From assembly GCA_030608925.1 (NCBI GenBank), contig JAUWDF010000001.1, forward strand, positions 1 through 23,695: a stretch of 23,695 nt of DNA, in the 5' to 3' direction. The first letter of the stretch is position 1. The number at the start of each line of letters is the position of its first letter. The notes beneath the pieces were generated by a model. The model saw only the letters and a list, made by a program, of their open reading frames with translations. It was not told the origin of the DNA and searched no databases. The position numbers and the translations under genes are program-made. Source of the DNA: Candidatus Bathyarchaeota archaeon. Lineage in GTDB: Archaea > Thermoproteota > Bathyarchaeia > Bathyarchaeales > SOJC01. This document shows positions 15,033-21,464 of the stretch, piece by piece.

Positions 15033-15394
15033 TAGTAGAAGAATATCTCAAGTCATTATATCGTATCTTAGATGCTGGTAATATTGAAAGCGACCAATTC
15101 AATAACGCTCTCAGCATTCAAACAACCGTAGAGATGCTAAAAGAGAAGGGTAATATATCGGAATTTGATATTGGAGTGTTACACGGAATTGCAAGTGGAT
15201 TTAACTTTTCGGAGATTTCCACGCTGTTCTGTGCTGACCGAAAACGAGTAGCCAAGTCTTTTAGAAGTTCATGTAGAAAGATAGCTTTCATTCTAGGGAA
15301 CGAATTTACAGACACAGGATTTATGTACAACGTTGCCGCTAGACATGCGGTAGGAAGTGAAAAACAAGAGAGGTTGAAAGAGTTTTTTAAATGA
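15023..15394 (+). CDS. Sigma-region-4-like / helix-turn-helix protein
   Basis: The product is 123 residues. The middle (segment EFDIGVLHGIASGFNFSEI, then ADRKRVAKSFRS) resembles region 4 of sigma factors: a helix, a turn and a recognition helix, then a coupling helix. It lacks an obvious region 2, so it is not a full sigma factor. It could be an anti-sigma, a partial phage sigma or a DNA-binding regulator. It overlaps the Cas4-like gene by 10 bases and the next zinc gene through ATGA. It lies directly downstream of a perfect promoter, so it might be expressed early. Confidence 0.65.
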   Translation: MSLIVEEYLKSLYRILDAGNIESDQFNNALSIQTTVEMLKEKGNISEFDIGVLHGIASGFNFSEISTLFCADRKRVAKSFRSSCRKIAFILGNEFTDTGFMYNVAARHAVGSEKQERLKEFFK

Positions 15395-15570
15395 GAAGGT
15401 GTATTCTTTGTGGAGAGGAGTTGCACTCAGACGAGCATTCTATTTGCTCATTGTGCGACCCCAACGGAAATTTAAATTATCGTGGAGTGACTAATGCTGG
15501 AAAAACTAAAAGAAACATTAGAAAACAAAAGCGGTTTGAAAAGGACAGTGAGGTAAGAGATGATTACTAA
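15391..15570 (+). CDS. Small zinc-finger protein, 59 residues
   Basis: ATG 15391 overlaps the previous TGA (ATGA) and the gene ends at TAA 15568-15570. C4, C7, C19 and C22 (segment CILCGEELHSDEHSICSLC) form a treble-clef-like zinc site, with two histidines between. The C-terminal half is basic (KTKRNIRKQKRF). It resembles HNH- or ribbon-type small zinc peptides but has no nuclease residues. It overlaps the Myb-exonuclease gene by 11 bases. A nucleic-acid contact role is likely from charge; no family name is claimed. Confidence 0.65.
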   Translation: MRRCILCGEELHSDEHSICSLCDPNGNLNYRGVTNAGKTKRNIRKQKRFEKDSEVRDDY

Positions 15571-16264
15571 ATGGACTGAGGAAGAAGATAAGTTACTTAT
15601 CCAACTCAGGAAGAAGAACATCCCTTATAAAGCACTACCCGAATTCTTTAAAAACAGGAGTCAAGATGCCTGTAGGAATAGGGCATGGGTGCTTCAAAGT
15701 CAGACAAGTAATACTTGGCTAGACGATGAAATAATCGGTGTGTACGATATTGAAACGACCAATCTCAAAGCGAATGTTGGATTTTGTCTGTCGTGGTATA
15801 TGATTTGTTCTGACGGAAAAGAAATTGGTAGTTGTATAAAGCGCAAAGAGATACTGAACGGTAAGACGGATGAAAGAGTAATCAAAGAGTTTCTCGAAGC
15901 ACTAAAGAATGTTGATGTGCTTGTGGGCTATTACAATACAAACTTCGACAATACTTTTATGAGAACTCGTGCAGAGGTTCACGGCTATGATTTCCCGTCT
16001 TTTGGAAGTCTGAAAAATCTAGACCTTTTCTATACTGTACGGTCTAAACTAAACTTGACAAGAAAAAGTCTTGGTGCGGCATGTGAAGCTCTTGGAATAG
16101 GTGAGAAAACTCATGAGCCAATAGCCGTATGGAATAAAGCTAGGATAGGTCATCAAAAAAGCATAGATGCCATTTATAAATATAATAAAAATGACGTTAG
16201 ACTTACATATGAACTCTTTGAAAGATTGAAGAAATACCGCAAGTTTATCCGCAGAAGCATCTAA
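15560..16264 (+). CDS. Myb/SANT-like domain fused to DEDD 3'-5' exonuclease
   Basis: The product is 234 residues. Residues 1-48 (KWTEEEDKLLIQLR ... RSQDACRNRAW) resemble a Myb/SANT-like or homeodomain-like DNA-binding helix bundle. Residues ~58-228 are an RNase H-like exonuclease: VYDIETTN (D63, E65), GYYNTNFDNTF (N and D), and the third motif IYKYNKNDVRL (Y, ND). The exonuclease type is close to those in YprB or the proofreading part of family B polymerases. It would remove nucleotides from 3' ends, perhaps at sequences bound by the first domain. GAGG precedes the start. No polymerase domain is attached. Confidence 0.8.
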   Translation: MITKWTEEEDKLLIQLRKKNIPYKALPEFFKNRSQDACRNRAWVLQSQTSNTWLDDEIIGVYDIETTNLKANVGFCLSWYMICSDGKEIGSCIKRKEILNGKTDERVIKEFLEALKNVDVLVGYYNTNFDNTFMRTRAEVHGYDFPSFGSLKNLDLFYTVRSKLNLTRKSLGAACEALGIGEKTHEPIAVWNKARIGHQKSIDAIYKYNKNDVRLTYELFERLKKYRKFIRRSI

Positions 16265-16283
16265 TCGGAAAAGGAGATAGTTG

Positions 16284-16670
16284 GTGGACACAAATGCGCA
16301 AAAATCTGTAGAGGAACGGTTGACTGAGATGTATGAACAGTCAGTGGAACGGGAATATAAGGGTCGTGTCATGGACGTTAGAGTTGAATCTACTACTGAT
16401 GATATGAAGATGTATAAGATTACTGGAAAGTTAACGTTATCTGTATCTGAAAACAACGACGAGACATGGCAAGCGAAAGACTTTGAAGTTATGACCTATG
16501 AGAACGACCCTGATATGGGCGTTGCTCAGGTGTTTGCATACCTTAACTCAATACCTATGGAATATGGTGATATGATATTTGAGGAAGGTTTCGATGAACT
16601 TATTAGCGGTTTATTGGAGAGTGCAGATGGGAAAGCCGAAATGCCACAGGAGAAAACGCCCGTCCAGTAA
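16284..16670 (+). CDS. Small acidic protein, unknown function
   Basis: The product is 128 residues from GTG 16284 (AAGGAG seven bases upstream); a TTG at 16281 is an equivalent start. It is acidic, with a beta-strand-rich middle (MYKITGKLTLSVSE) and a helical, acidic end. No cysteines or catalytic motif are apparent. I do not recognise a family. It lies in a cluster of four small genes after the exonuclease and overlaps the next small gene by 44 bases. Confidence 0.65.
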   Translation: MDTNAQKSVEERLTEMYEQSVEREYKGRVMDVRVESTTDDMKMYKITGKLTLSVSENNDETWQAKDFEVMTYENDPDMGVAQVFAYLNSIPMEYGDMIFEEGFDELISGLLESADGKAEMPQEKTPVQ

Positions 16671-16821
16671 GTCAAAATTAGGAAATGGGCGAAAACGATT
16701 TAGAAGTACAGAAAGTTTTCTTAGGCGGATACTGGATAAAGCAGTAGAGGAGTGGAGAGATGGAAGTACAGATTACTTATCTCGAAGGAGTCAATTCCAT
16801 CGTCATCAAGGGGACGAATAA
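16627..16821 (+). CDS. Small basic protein overlapping both neighbours
   Basis: The product is 64 residues from ATG 16627, preceded by GGAGAG at good spacing. It is strongly basic (segment CHRRKRPSSKSKLGNGRKRF) with a helical middle. It overlaps the acidic gene upstream by 44 bases and the next gene by 62 in other frames. The ribosome site and low alternative coding content support it, but such heavy overlap makes it uncertain. Nucleic-acid binding is inferred from charge alone. Confidence 0.45.
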   Translation: MGKPKCHRRKRPSSKSKLGNGRKRFRSTESFLRRILDKAVEEWRDGSTDYLSRRSQFHRHQGDE

Positions 16822-16957
16822 AGCCTTCATTACAACAAAAGACTCAGTCATTTTCAATCGAGATATGCTAACTCATATCATTATAGCAATGTTAAACAAA
16901 GGCTATATTGACTATAAAGTGTTTGAAGGTGCATTGGAACAAATCCATACCGCCTAA
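16760..16957 (+). CDS. Small unknown protein, 65 residues
   Basis: ATG 16760 follows AGAGGAG and TGGAGAG. The N-terminal half is predicted beta (VQITYLEGVNSIVIKG), the C-terminal half helical. There are no conserved motifs I recognise. It ends 14 bases before the next gene. Of the overlapping pair at 16627-16957 this has the more protein-like composition. Confidence 0.6.
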   Translation: MEVQITYLEGVNSIVIKGTNKAFITTKDSVIFNRDMLTHIIIAMLNKGYIDYKVFEGALEQIHTA

Positions 16958-16971
16958 CTGGAGATAGAGAA

Positions 16972-17274
16972 ATGGAATTAAAAGCTAAAAGTGAGTGGGA
17001 CTTGAATGAAATGTCTCGCGACGAGTTAGTTTATATTTGGAAAACCTTTTACAAAAGGACTCTTAGTGACCTAAGTAGTGGCTATGTATCTGCTAAAGCT
17101 CTTAGAGAAGCAATTGCTTCTGAATTAGAAGCCGAAAAAGAAGGCGTAGCTAGTACAACCAGTAGCTTTGAGTTTGTAGACATAGAAGAAGCCGAAGCAA
17201 TAGATGAGGATGCTGAATACGAGTGGTATACAGCACCAGGTTCTAGTGCTAGACAGCGAAGGAGAAAGACATAA
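16972..17274 (+). CDS. Small unknown protein with acidic linker and basic tail
   Basis: The product is 100 residues with GGAG upstream. The first half is helical (DLNEMSRDELVYIWKTF), followed by a long acidic stretch and a basic end (SARQRRRKT). The start resembles SAP-like or small phage DNA-contact helices, but not enough to assign one. It joins the membrane-protein gene by TAATG, so the two are probably translated together. Confidence 0.6.
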   Translation: MELKAKSEWDLNEMSRDELVYIWKTFYKRTLSDLSSGYVSAKALREAIASELEAEKEGVASTTSSFEFVDIEEAEAIDEDAEYEWYTAPGSSARQRRRKT

Positions 17275-17585
17275 TGTTTGTATTGACCCCTGAACAACTG
17301 TTTGCATTTGCCCTTTCGGGCGTGATTGTTGCGTTGGTGCTTGAATACTTCCCCAAAGTGGCGGATTGGTATAACGCACTCGCAGATAATATTCAGAGAT
17401 TGATTGTTCTTGGCTCAGGTTTAGTAGTCGTATTAGGTGCGTTTGGTTTGACCTGCTTAGAAATTATAGCTCTGCCGTGGGTTTGTACATGGCCGGGACT
17501 TTATGATGCTACGTTAGCTTATGTAGCTTTCATCGTTGCAAGTCAGTCTGCATATCTAGTGTTACCGAAACCAGATAGAAGCTAA
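17274..17585 (+). CDS. Membrane protein with three predicted helices, holin-like
   Basis: The product is 103 residues with hydrophobic segments at about 9-27, 42-64 and 80-96, and a short hydrophilic C-terminus (PKPDRS). The size and three-helix topology fit class I holins, which form lesions in the inner membrane at lysis. No endolysin is recognisable next to it, so the holin call rests on topology only. It could instead be a generic phage membrane protein. GAAGGAG lies nine bases before the ATG, and the start overlaps the previous stop. A secreted protein gene follows 86 bases later. Confidence 0.6.
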   Translation: MFVLTPEQLFAFALSGVIVALVLEYFPKVADWYNALADNIQRLIVLGSGLVVVLGAFGLTCLEIIALPWVCTWPGLYDATLAYVAFIVASQSAYLVLPKPDRS

Positions 17586-17607
17586 GTAATAGAATAAGGT
17601 GACGACT

Positions 17608-17619
17608 ACCTTTAAAGGT
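17608..17619. promoter_or_regulatory. 12-base perfect palindrome upstream of secreted protein gene
   Basis: ACCTTTAAAGGT is its own reverse complement. It sits in the 86-base gap between the membrane-protein gene and the secreted-protein gene. It could be an operator or a weak hairpin. A G-rich stretch (GGGGTGTGGTGGTGGGG) follows directly. Confidence 0.3.
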
Positions 17620-17671
17620 CGGGGTGTGGTGGTGGGGCAAATCTACCCTTCTCTTAGTGATGAGGAGGTAT

Positions 17672-18361
17672 ATGCTAAAAAGATTTTTGCTAGCCATTGT
17701 TATGATTATTTTAACAATGTTACTAGGAGGTAGTACACTACGTCAGGGGGAAGAATGTGTAGCATACTACGGGGCAGAGATGTTCTGTATCCCCGATAAC
17801 ATTACCTTAAAAACATGGTTTACTCCTGCGCCTGAGTATATGAAAGGGAATGCTGTATGGTATTCTCCTCAGCTAATGGAGGCAACCGCTATATATAGAG
17901 GACTCGACTTAAAAGGCTATTTAGATGGAGTGAGTTTGATGTCTCCCGCAGACATTGGTAAGACGGTCTGGATAAACCATCCTGATTTGGGATGGGAGGG
18001 ACCATATCTTGTTGTTGACTGTGCTCAACAGAATCATATGTACGGAGTAATAGTCTCTCGCGATGAAGTGGTTGAAGTAGGTTATACCACAGCGGTGCGA
18101 TGGGGTATGGTAAATAACTATAAAGTATATGAGTATCGTATAGATGGTGTCGAAGTCTATGTTGGAGAGACACTCCCATACTATATTGAACATGCTTCAA
18201 GATGGTCATGGAAGTTTGATATTGATATTTCTCCTGTAAATTATAGACAGCAGTTTTTAGACACCCTTACATTCACTAGCATAGATGAGGGTAGACCCAT
18301 CATAATAGGTCCGACAACATGGAAGATGCCTGATGGGACAATTTTTGAAAACTTAAAATAA
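17672..18361 (+). CDS. Secreted protein of unknown function, possibly double-psi-barrel-like
   Basis: The product is 229 residues from ATG 17672, with GAGGAGG seven bases upstream. The GTG at 17624 would put a hydrophilic extension before the signal and is unlikely. Residues 2-20 (LKRFLLAIVMIILTMLLGG) form a signal peptide or N-terminal anchor with no lipobox cysteine. The mature part has MSPADIGKTVWINHP and WEGPYLVVDCAQ, then a segment ending TAVRWGMV. These recall cell-wall-associated double-psi beta-barrel proteins, but I cannot confirm the family. Together with the upstream membrane protein it may act at the envelope, in lysis or exclusion. Confidence 0.65.
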   Translation: MLKRFLLAIVMIILTMLLGGSTLRQGEECVAYYGAEMFCIPDNITLKTWFTPAPEYMKGNAVWYSPQLMEATAIYRGLDLKGYLDGVSLMSPADIGKTVWINHPDLGWEGPYLVVDCAQQNHMYGVIVSRDEVVEVGYTTAVRWGMVNNYKVYEYRIDGVEVYVGETLPYYIEHASRWSWKFDIDISPVNYRQQFLDTLTFTSIDEGRPIIIGPTTWKMPDGTIFENLK

Positions 18362-18365
18362 TAAC

Positions 18366-18474
18366 TAACCCGCCCGCATTGAGGGCACAGGCACGCCTTG
18401 TAAGTAATGATAAGCCTTCGGGTATACATGAAAGCAACTAACGGCTTAGTGAGCGACCTGAACGGGCGGGATTA
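18366..18474 (+). ncRNA. Structured RNA candidate closed by a GC-rich stem
   Basis: CCCGCCCG (18369-18376) pairs exactly with CGGGCGGG (18463-18470), and TAA (18366-18368) can pair with TTA (18472-18474) past one bulged A, giving an 11-pair closing stem. Inside, CATT (18377-18380) pairs with AATG (18406-18409), enclosing a hairpin ACAGG/CCTTGT with loop CACG. TAAGCC (18411-18416) pairs with GGCTTA (18443-18448). This is a multi-branched RNA in a 129-base gap with no gene. No uridine run follows, so it is not a simple terminator. It does not match a riboswitch consensus I recall. It lies 16 bases before a zinc-ribbon gene and the methyltransferase array. Confidence 0.5.
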
Positions 18475-18490
18475 GAAATAAAGGCGTGGC

Positions 18491-18643
18491 ATGAAGTGTC
18501 CAGTTTGTAATGGCTGTTTGAAAAACAAGGGTCTTATTGTTGTTGGAAGTAAACGACAGCAGAGTCGCTACTGTAGTTTTTGCAAGAAAACTTTCACAAG
18601 GGAGAGAGGAAAGCCGTGGACAGAGCTTATAAAATCATCTTAG
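18491..18643 (+). CDS. Small zinc-ribbon protein, 50 residues
   Basis: ATG 18491 to TAG 18643. CPVCNG at residues 3-8 and YCSFCKKTF at 27-35 form a four-cysteine ribbon like those at the N-terminus of IS1 InsA and of many small phage regulators. The C-terminus is short and basic. It overlaps the MT-A70 gene start by 28 bases, so it may be translated together with it. Function is unknown; DNA contact is likely from the fold. Confidence 0.6.
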   Translation: MKCPVCNGCLKNKGLIVVGSKRQQSRYCSFCKKTFTRERGKPWTELIKSS

Positions 18644-19173
18644 CAGACCCCCCGTGGACTTTCAAGGTGTGGTCTGACAAGGGCAAAGGTAGGTCAGCAG
18701 AAAATCACTATCCAGTTATGAGTCTAGATGATATAAAATCTTTAGACATTGCAAGTATAGCAGACGAGGATAGTGTTTTGTTTCTATGGGCTATTGACCC
18801 CATGTTAGATAGAGCCTTTGAGGTTATTGAAGCATGGGGATTTACTTATAAAACCGTGGGGTTTTATTGGATAAAAACTAATGTTAAAACAGATGGATTT
18901 TTTACAGGGCTTGGATACTACACCAGAGCAAATCCTGAGCAATGCCTACTCGCAACAAGAGGAAAAACTTTGGAACGACTTGATAAGGGCGTTAGAAAAC
19001 TGGTCGTCGCACCAAGAGGAAGGCACTCTCAAAAGCCTAGAGAAGTACAGGATGGAATTACAAGACTGTTTGGTGATTTACCGAGGGTTGAATTATTTGC
19101 TAGAGAAAGAGTAGCTGGTTGGGACTCTTGGGGGAATGAGATAGATTCGGACTTGACAATTCTCAGAAAGTAG
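18616..19173 (+). CDS. MT-A70 family N6-adenine methyltransferase
   Basis: The product is 185 residues from GTG 18616, preceded by AGAGG; a TTG at 18580 is possible but inside the zinc gene with poorer context. The catalytic motif DPPW (residues 11-14) follows KIILA, with FLWAIDPML and HSQKP later and a C-terminal RVELFARERVAGWDSWGN, all typical of phage MT-A70 enzymes. It should transfer a methyl group from SAM to adenine N6 in DNA, probably to protect phage DNA. It is the first of five methyltransferases. The stop TAG is inside the promoter at 19153-19181. Confidence 0.9.
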   Translation: MDRAYKIILADPPWTFKVWSDKGKGRSAENHYPVMSLDDIKSLDIASIADEDSVLFLWAIDPMLDRAFEVIEAWGFTYKTVGFYWIKTNVKTDGFFTGLGYYTRANPEQCLLATRGKTLERLDKGVRKLVVAPRGRHSQKPREVQDGITRLFGDLPRVELFARERVAGWDSWGNEIDSDLTILRK

Positions 19174-19181
19174 GGTATAAT
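19153..19181 (+). promoter_or_regulatory. Perfect sigma70-type promoter at the primase start
   Basis: TTGACA (19153-19158), a 17-base spacer and TATAAT (19176-19181) match the consensus at all positions. The expected transcription start is about 19188, the A of the primase ATG, so the message would be leaderless or nearly so. Confidence 0.8.
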
Positions 19182-19187
19182 AAAGGC

Positions 19188-20039
19188 ATGAGAATTGAGG
19201 ATGTTGTCTCTCAGGATTATAGATTGAGGGGAAGCGGACGCTATCTCAAGGGTGTCAAGCACGACAGTCTAGTGGTTGACCGTGAGAAGCAAATCTTCTT
19301 CTGGAATTCTAAGGAAATCGCCGGAGATATTTATGCGTGGCTCACAAAGATAAAGGGCTACGCTCCTGAGAGTGCGAGAGAATACATTAGAGAAAACTTC
19401 CCCACCTTCGAGGTTAGTTACAAACCTAGAATGAGGGGGGATGATGTAGTAGTAAATCCTAATTTAGTGGATGCTTTTTTTAACTTAGGTAAGCGTCATA
19501 GGGAATACTGGTACAGTCGTGGATATAACGACACTACAATTGATATGTTTAGATTGGGATACAGCGGAGATTGGTATGTAATCCCAATTTTTATCGGTGG
19601 TAAGTTTAGAAACTTTCAGTGCAGGACACCTGATAAGAAGATGAAGCACTGGTACTCAGGGATTGGTCCTCTGCCATACAACATGGATTACGTCAAAAAT
19701 AAGCCTTGGTTTGTCTTGACAGAAGGTCCAGTTGATGCTATAATGTGTATGCAGAATGGCATTTCTGCCATGTCTACCAACACAGGGGCAGGGTATTTCG
19801 AGCCTCAGTGGATTGGAGAGCTACCTTTGCTAGAAAGGATGTATGTAGCCTATGACAATAATGAAGCGGGGCGAAAGGGAGCGAAGGGTATTGGAAAACT
19901 TATCGGCAACCGTGTCAAAATTTACACATTCGACGGGTATGATGACGGATACGATGTGTCAGACTACTTTAACAATGGAGGAGATGCGGAGGAGCTTATG
20001 CGAAGGCTTGAAGAAGGAAAGTTCTGGTTTCAACTATGA
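19188..20039 (+). CDS. DnaG-type primase with toprim domain, zinc-less N-terminus
   Basis: The product is 283 residues. The N-terminal ~75 residues have the CHC2-like fold pattern (DSLVVDREKQIFFWNSKEIA, then GDIYAWL) but no zinc cysteines. The toprim domain has LTEGPVDA (E179) and AYDNNEAGRKGA (D223, with N225 where Asp is common), and YDVSDYF follows. It should make RNA primers for lagging-strand synthesis, with the DnaB-like helicase. It is far from the other replication genes and lies within the methyltransferase array. The ribosome site is very close to the ATG, and the promoter at 19153 would give almost no leader. Its stop overlaps the next start by ATGA. Confidence 0.85.
   Translation: MRIEDVVSQDYRLRGSGRYLKGVKHDSLVVDREKQIFFWNSKEIAGDIYAWLTKIKGYAPESAREYIRENFPTFEVSYKPRMRGDDVVVNPNLVDAFFNLGKRHREYWYSRGYNDTTIDMFRLGYSGDWYVIPIFIGGKFRNFQCRTPDKKMKHWYSGIGPLPYNMDYVKNKPWFVLTEGPVDAIMCMQNGISAMSTNTGAGYFEPQWIGELPLLERMYVAYDNNEAGRKGAKGIGKLIGNRVKIYTFDGYDDGYDVSDYFNNGGDAEELMRRLEEGKFWFQL
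19716..19744 (+). promoter_or_regulatory. Perfect sigma70-type promoter inside the primase gene
   Basis: TTGACA (19716-19721), a 17-base spacer and TATAAT (19739-19744), with TGC immediately before the -10 box, like the promoter at 6713. All twelve core bases match. It would drive the cytosine methyltransferase and later genes from about 19751. Confidence 0.75.
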
Positions 20040-20755
20040 AATTCGGTAGCCTTTTCTCAGGGGTAGGGGCTTTTGACCTAGGTTTTCATCTAGCAGGTTG
20101 GGATTGTCGTTGGCAAGTAGAAGTAGATGACTACTGTAGACAAATACTAGAGCTTAGATTTCCTTGGACAACGAAGTATGGAGATATAAAAAATGTCAAG
20201 GCGGAAGAACTTGAAACGGTCGACGCAATCGTGGGAGGATTCCCCTGTCAACCTGTTTCGTTTGCGGGGAAGCTCAAAGGCGAAAGTGATGAAAGATGGC
20301 TCTGGAAAGAATTTGCGAGAGTTGCGTTTGCCCTTAGACCAACGTACATCGTCATCGAGAACGTTAGAGGGCTACTCAATAGAGGAGGAACAACTGTCCT
20401 CTTTGATATTGCCAAAGCAGGGTACGATGCAGAATGGCAAACTATCCCTGCATCAGCCTTTGGTGCAAACCATAAACGGGAGAGACTCTTTATCGTTGCC
20501 TACGATAAGAGCGTCGGAATGGAAAGGCTGTGGTCCAACGGGGTCGAAATCACACCGACATTGGATAAAGAGATATTATCTGTCCGCGATAGTGACGGGG
20601 AGTGGAAAGTTGAACCCGACATTCGCAGAACTTCTGATGGGAATTCCTTTAGGGTGGACAGACTTAAATCAATCGGAAATGCGGTTGTTCCCCATATCGG
20701 ACACTGGTTAGCGAGGCAAATAAATGGACACTTGGCACTCAACAGGTGGGTATAA
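20036..20755 (+). CDS. C5-cytosine DNA methyltransferase, short form
   Basis: The product is 239 residues. Motif I is SLFSGVGAFDLGF, motif IV GGFPCQPVSFAG (catalytic C71), motif VI ENVRGLL, motif VIII ANHKRERLF, and motif X SIGNAVVPHIG. It should methylate cytosine C5 in DNA. The target-recognition segment between VIII and X is only ~65 residues, so it is short for the family. In the +1 frame the same DNA reads RASEWKGCGPTGSKSH and LMGIPLGWTDLN, which look like the usual C-terminal segments of phage Dcm enzymes. The start overlaps the primase stop and the end overlaps the next methyltransferase by 32 bases. Confidence 0.88.
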   Translation: MKFGSLFSGVGAFDLGFHLAGWDCRWQVEVDDYCRQILELRFPWTTKYGDIKNVKAEELETVDAIVGGFPCQPVSFAGKLKGESDERWLWKEFARVAFALRPTYIVIENVRGLLNRGGTTVLFDIAKAGYDAEWQTIPASAFGANHKRERLFIVAYDKSVGMERLWSNGVEITPTLDKEILSVRDSDGEWKVEPDIRRTSDGNSFRVDRLKSIGNAVVPHIGHWLARQINGHLALNRWV

Positions 20756-21464
20756 TGTCCTATTCAGGACAGACTGTGTTCCCTATATGTACAGTCGCCT
20801 GATGTATACAAACGGTGGAGGTCATTTTGACTTGGTGTATGCAGATATGCTCTATGATGATTTCGACTTTGATAGGTGGCTACCGCTGTGCCGTGAGTTA
20901 CTAGCGGATACTGGTAGTATTTTTGTTCAGACAGATTATCGTAGTGTTGCAGAATTGAAATTGTATTTGGACAATCTATTCGGCAAAAAGAATTTCGTAA
21001 ACTGGATTGTTTGGCCGTATGATTGGGGAGGTAGACCTAAAAATGCGTTTGGGAGAAAGCACGATGATATACTTTGGTATGCAAAAACTAGCGATTATGT
21101 ATTTTATCCAGAGCATGTCCAGATTCCAAAGAAAACTACTGGAAGTGTCCTTAACCCTTCGGGTAGGGATACAAAAACCCCCACGGACGTTTGGACGGAT
21201 GTTGGGAATTTTCACACTATGTCGTCTGAACGCGTTAGCGGAACGAAGTGGCAAAAACCCGAAAGACTTGTACGAAGAATTGTTGAAGCTGTCACAGAAA
21301 GAGGAGGCACGATTCTCGACCCCTTTGTAGGTAGTGGTACAACAGTTGCCGTGTCTATGAAAACTGGAAGGAAGTCTGTAGGGTGTGAGATAGATAAGGA
21401 TATATTCAAGAATGCTAAGGAGAGGTTAAAGGAGCTTGATAATGAATTATACAAGCAATTTTGA
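20724..21464 (+). CDS. N4/N6 DNA methyltransferase, beta-type, with altered motif IV (DMLY)
   Basis: The product is 246 residues from ATG 20724, with GAGG at seven-base spacing. Motif order IV...I is the beta class. Motif IV reads YADMLYDD (residues 39-46), where DPPY would be standard. Motif I is ILDPFVGSGTTVA near the C-terminus. The middle has IVWPYDWGGR and TDVWTDVGNF, which I recall in phage amino-methyltransferases of this sort. The loss of both prolines may reduce or change activity or may mark a subfamily. It probably methylates an exocyclic amino group in DNA. It overlaps the preceding gene by 32 bases and the next by 23. Confidence 0.85.
   Translation: MDTWHSTGGYNVLFRTDCVPYMYSRLMYTNGGGHFDLVYADMLYDDFDFDRWLPLCRELLADTGSIFVQTDYRSVAELKLYLDNLFGKKNFVNWIVWPYDWGGRPKNAFGRKHDDILWYAKTSDYVFYPEHVQIPKKTTGSVLNPSGRDTKTPTDVWTDVGNFHTMSSERVSGTKWQKPERLVRRIVEAVTERGGTILDPFVGSGTTVAVSMKTGRKSVGCEIDKDIFKNAKERLKELDNELYKQF

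Noticed and set aside
17624..17671. GTG start for the secreted protein
   Set aside because: It would place a WWWG-rich stretch before the signal peptide, whereas ATG 17672 has a near-perfect ribosome site and begins the signal sequence directly.
20193..20711. A separate full gene in the +1 frame of the cytosine methyltransferase
   Set aside because: Only its last third resembles methyltransferase segments; the first two thirds look like a shadow frame. It is reported as a dual-frame finding instead.
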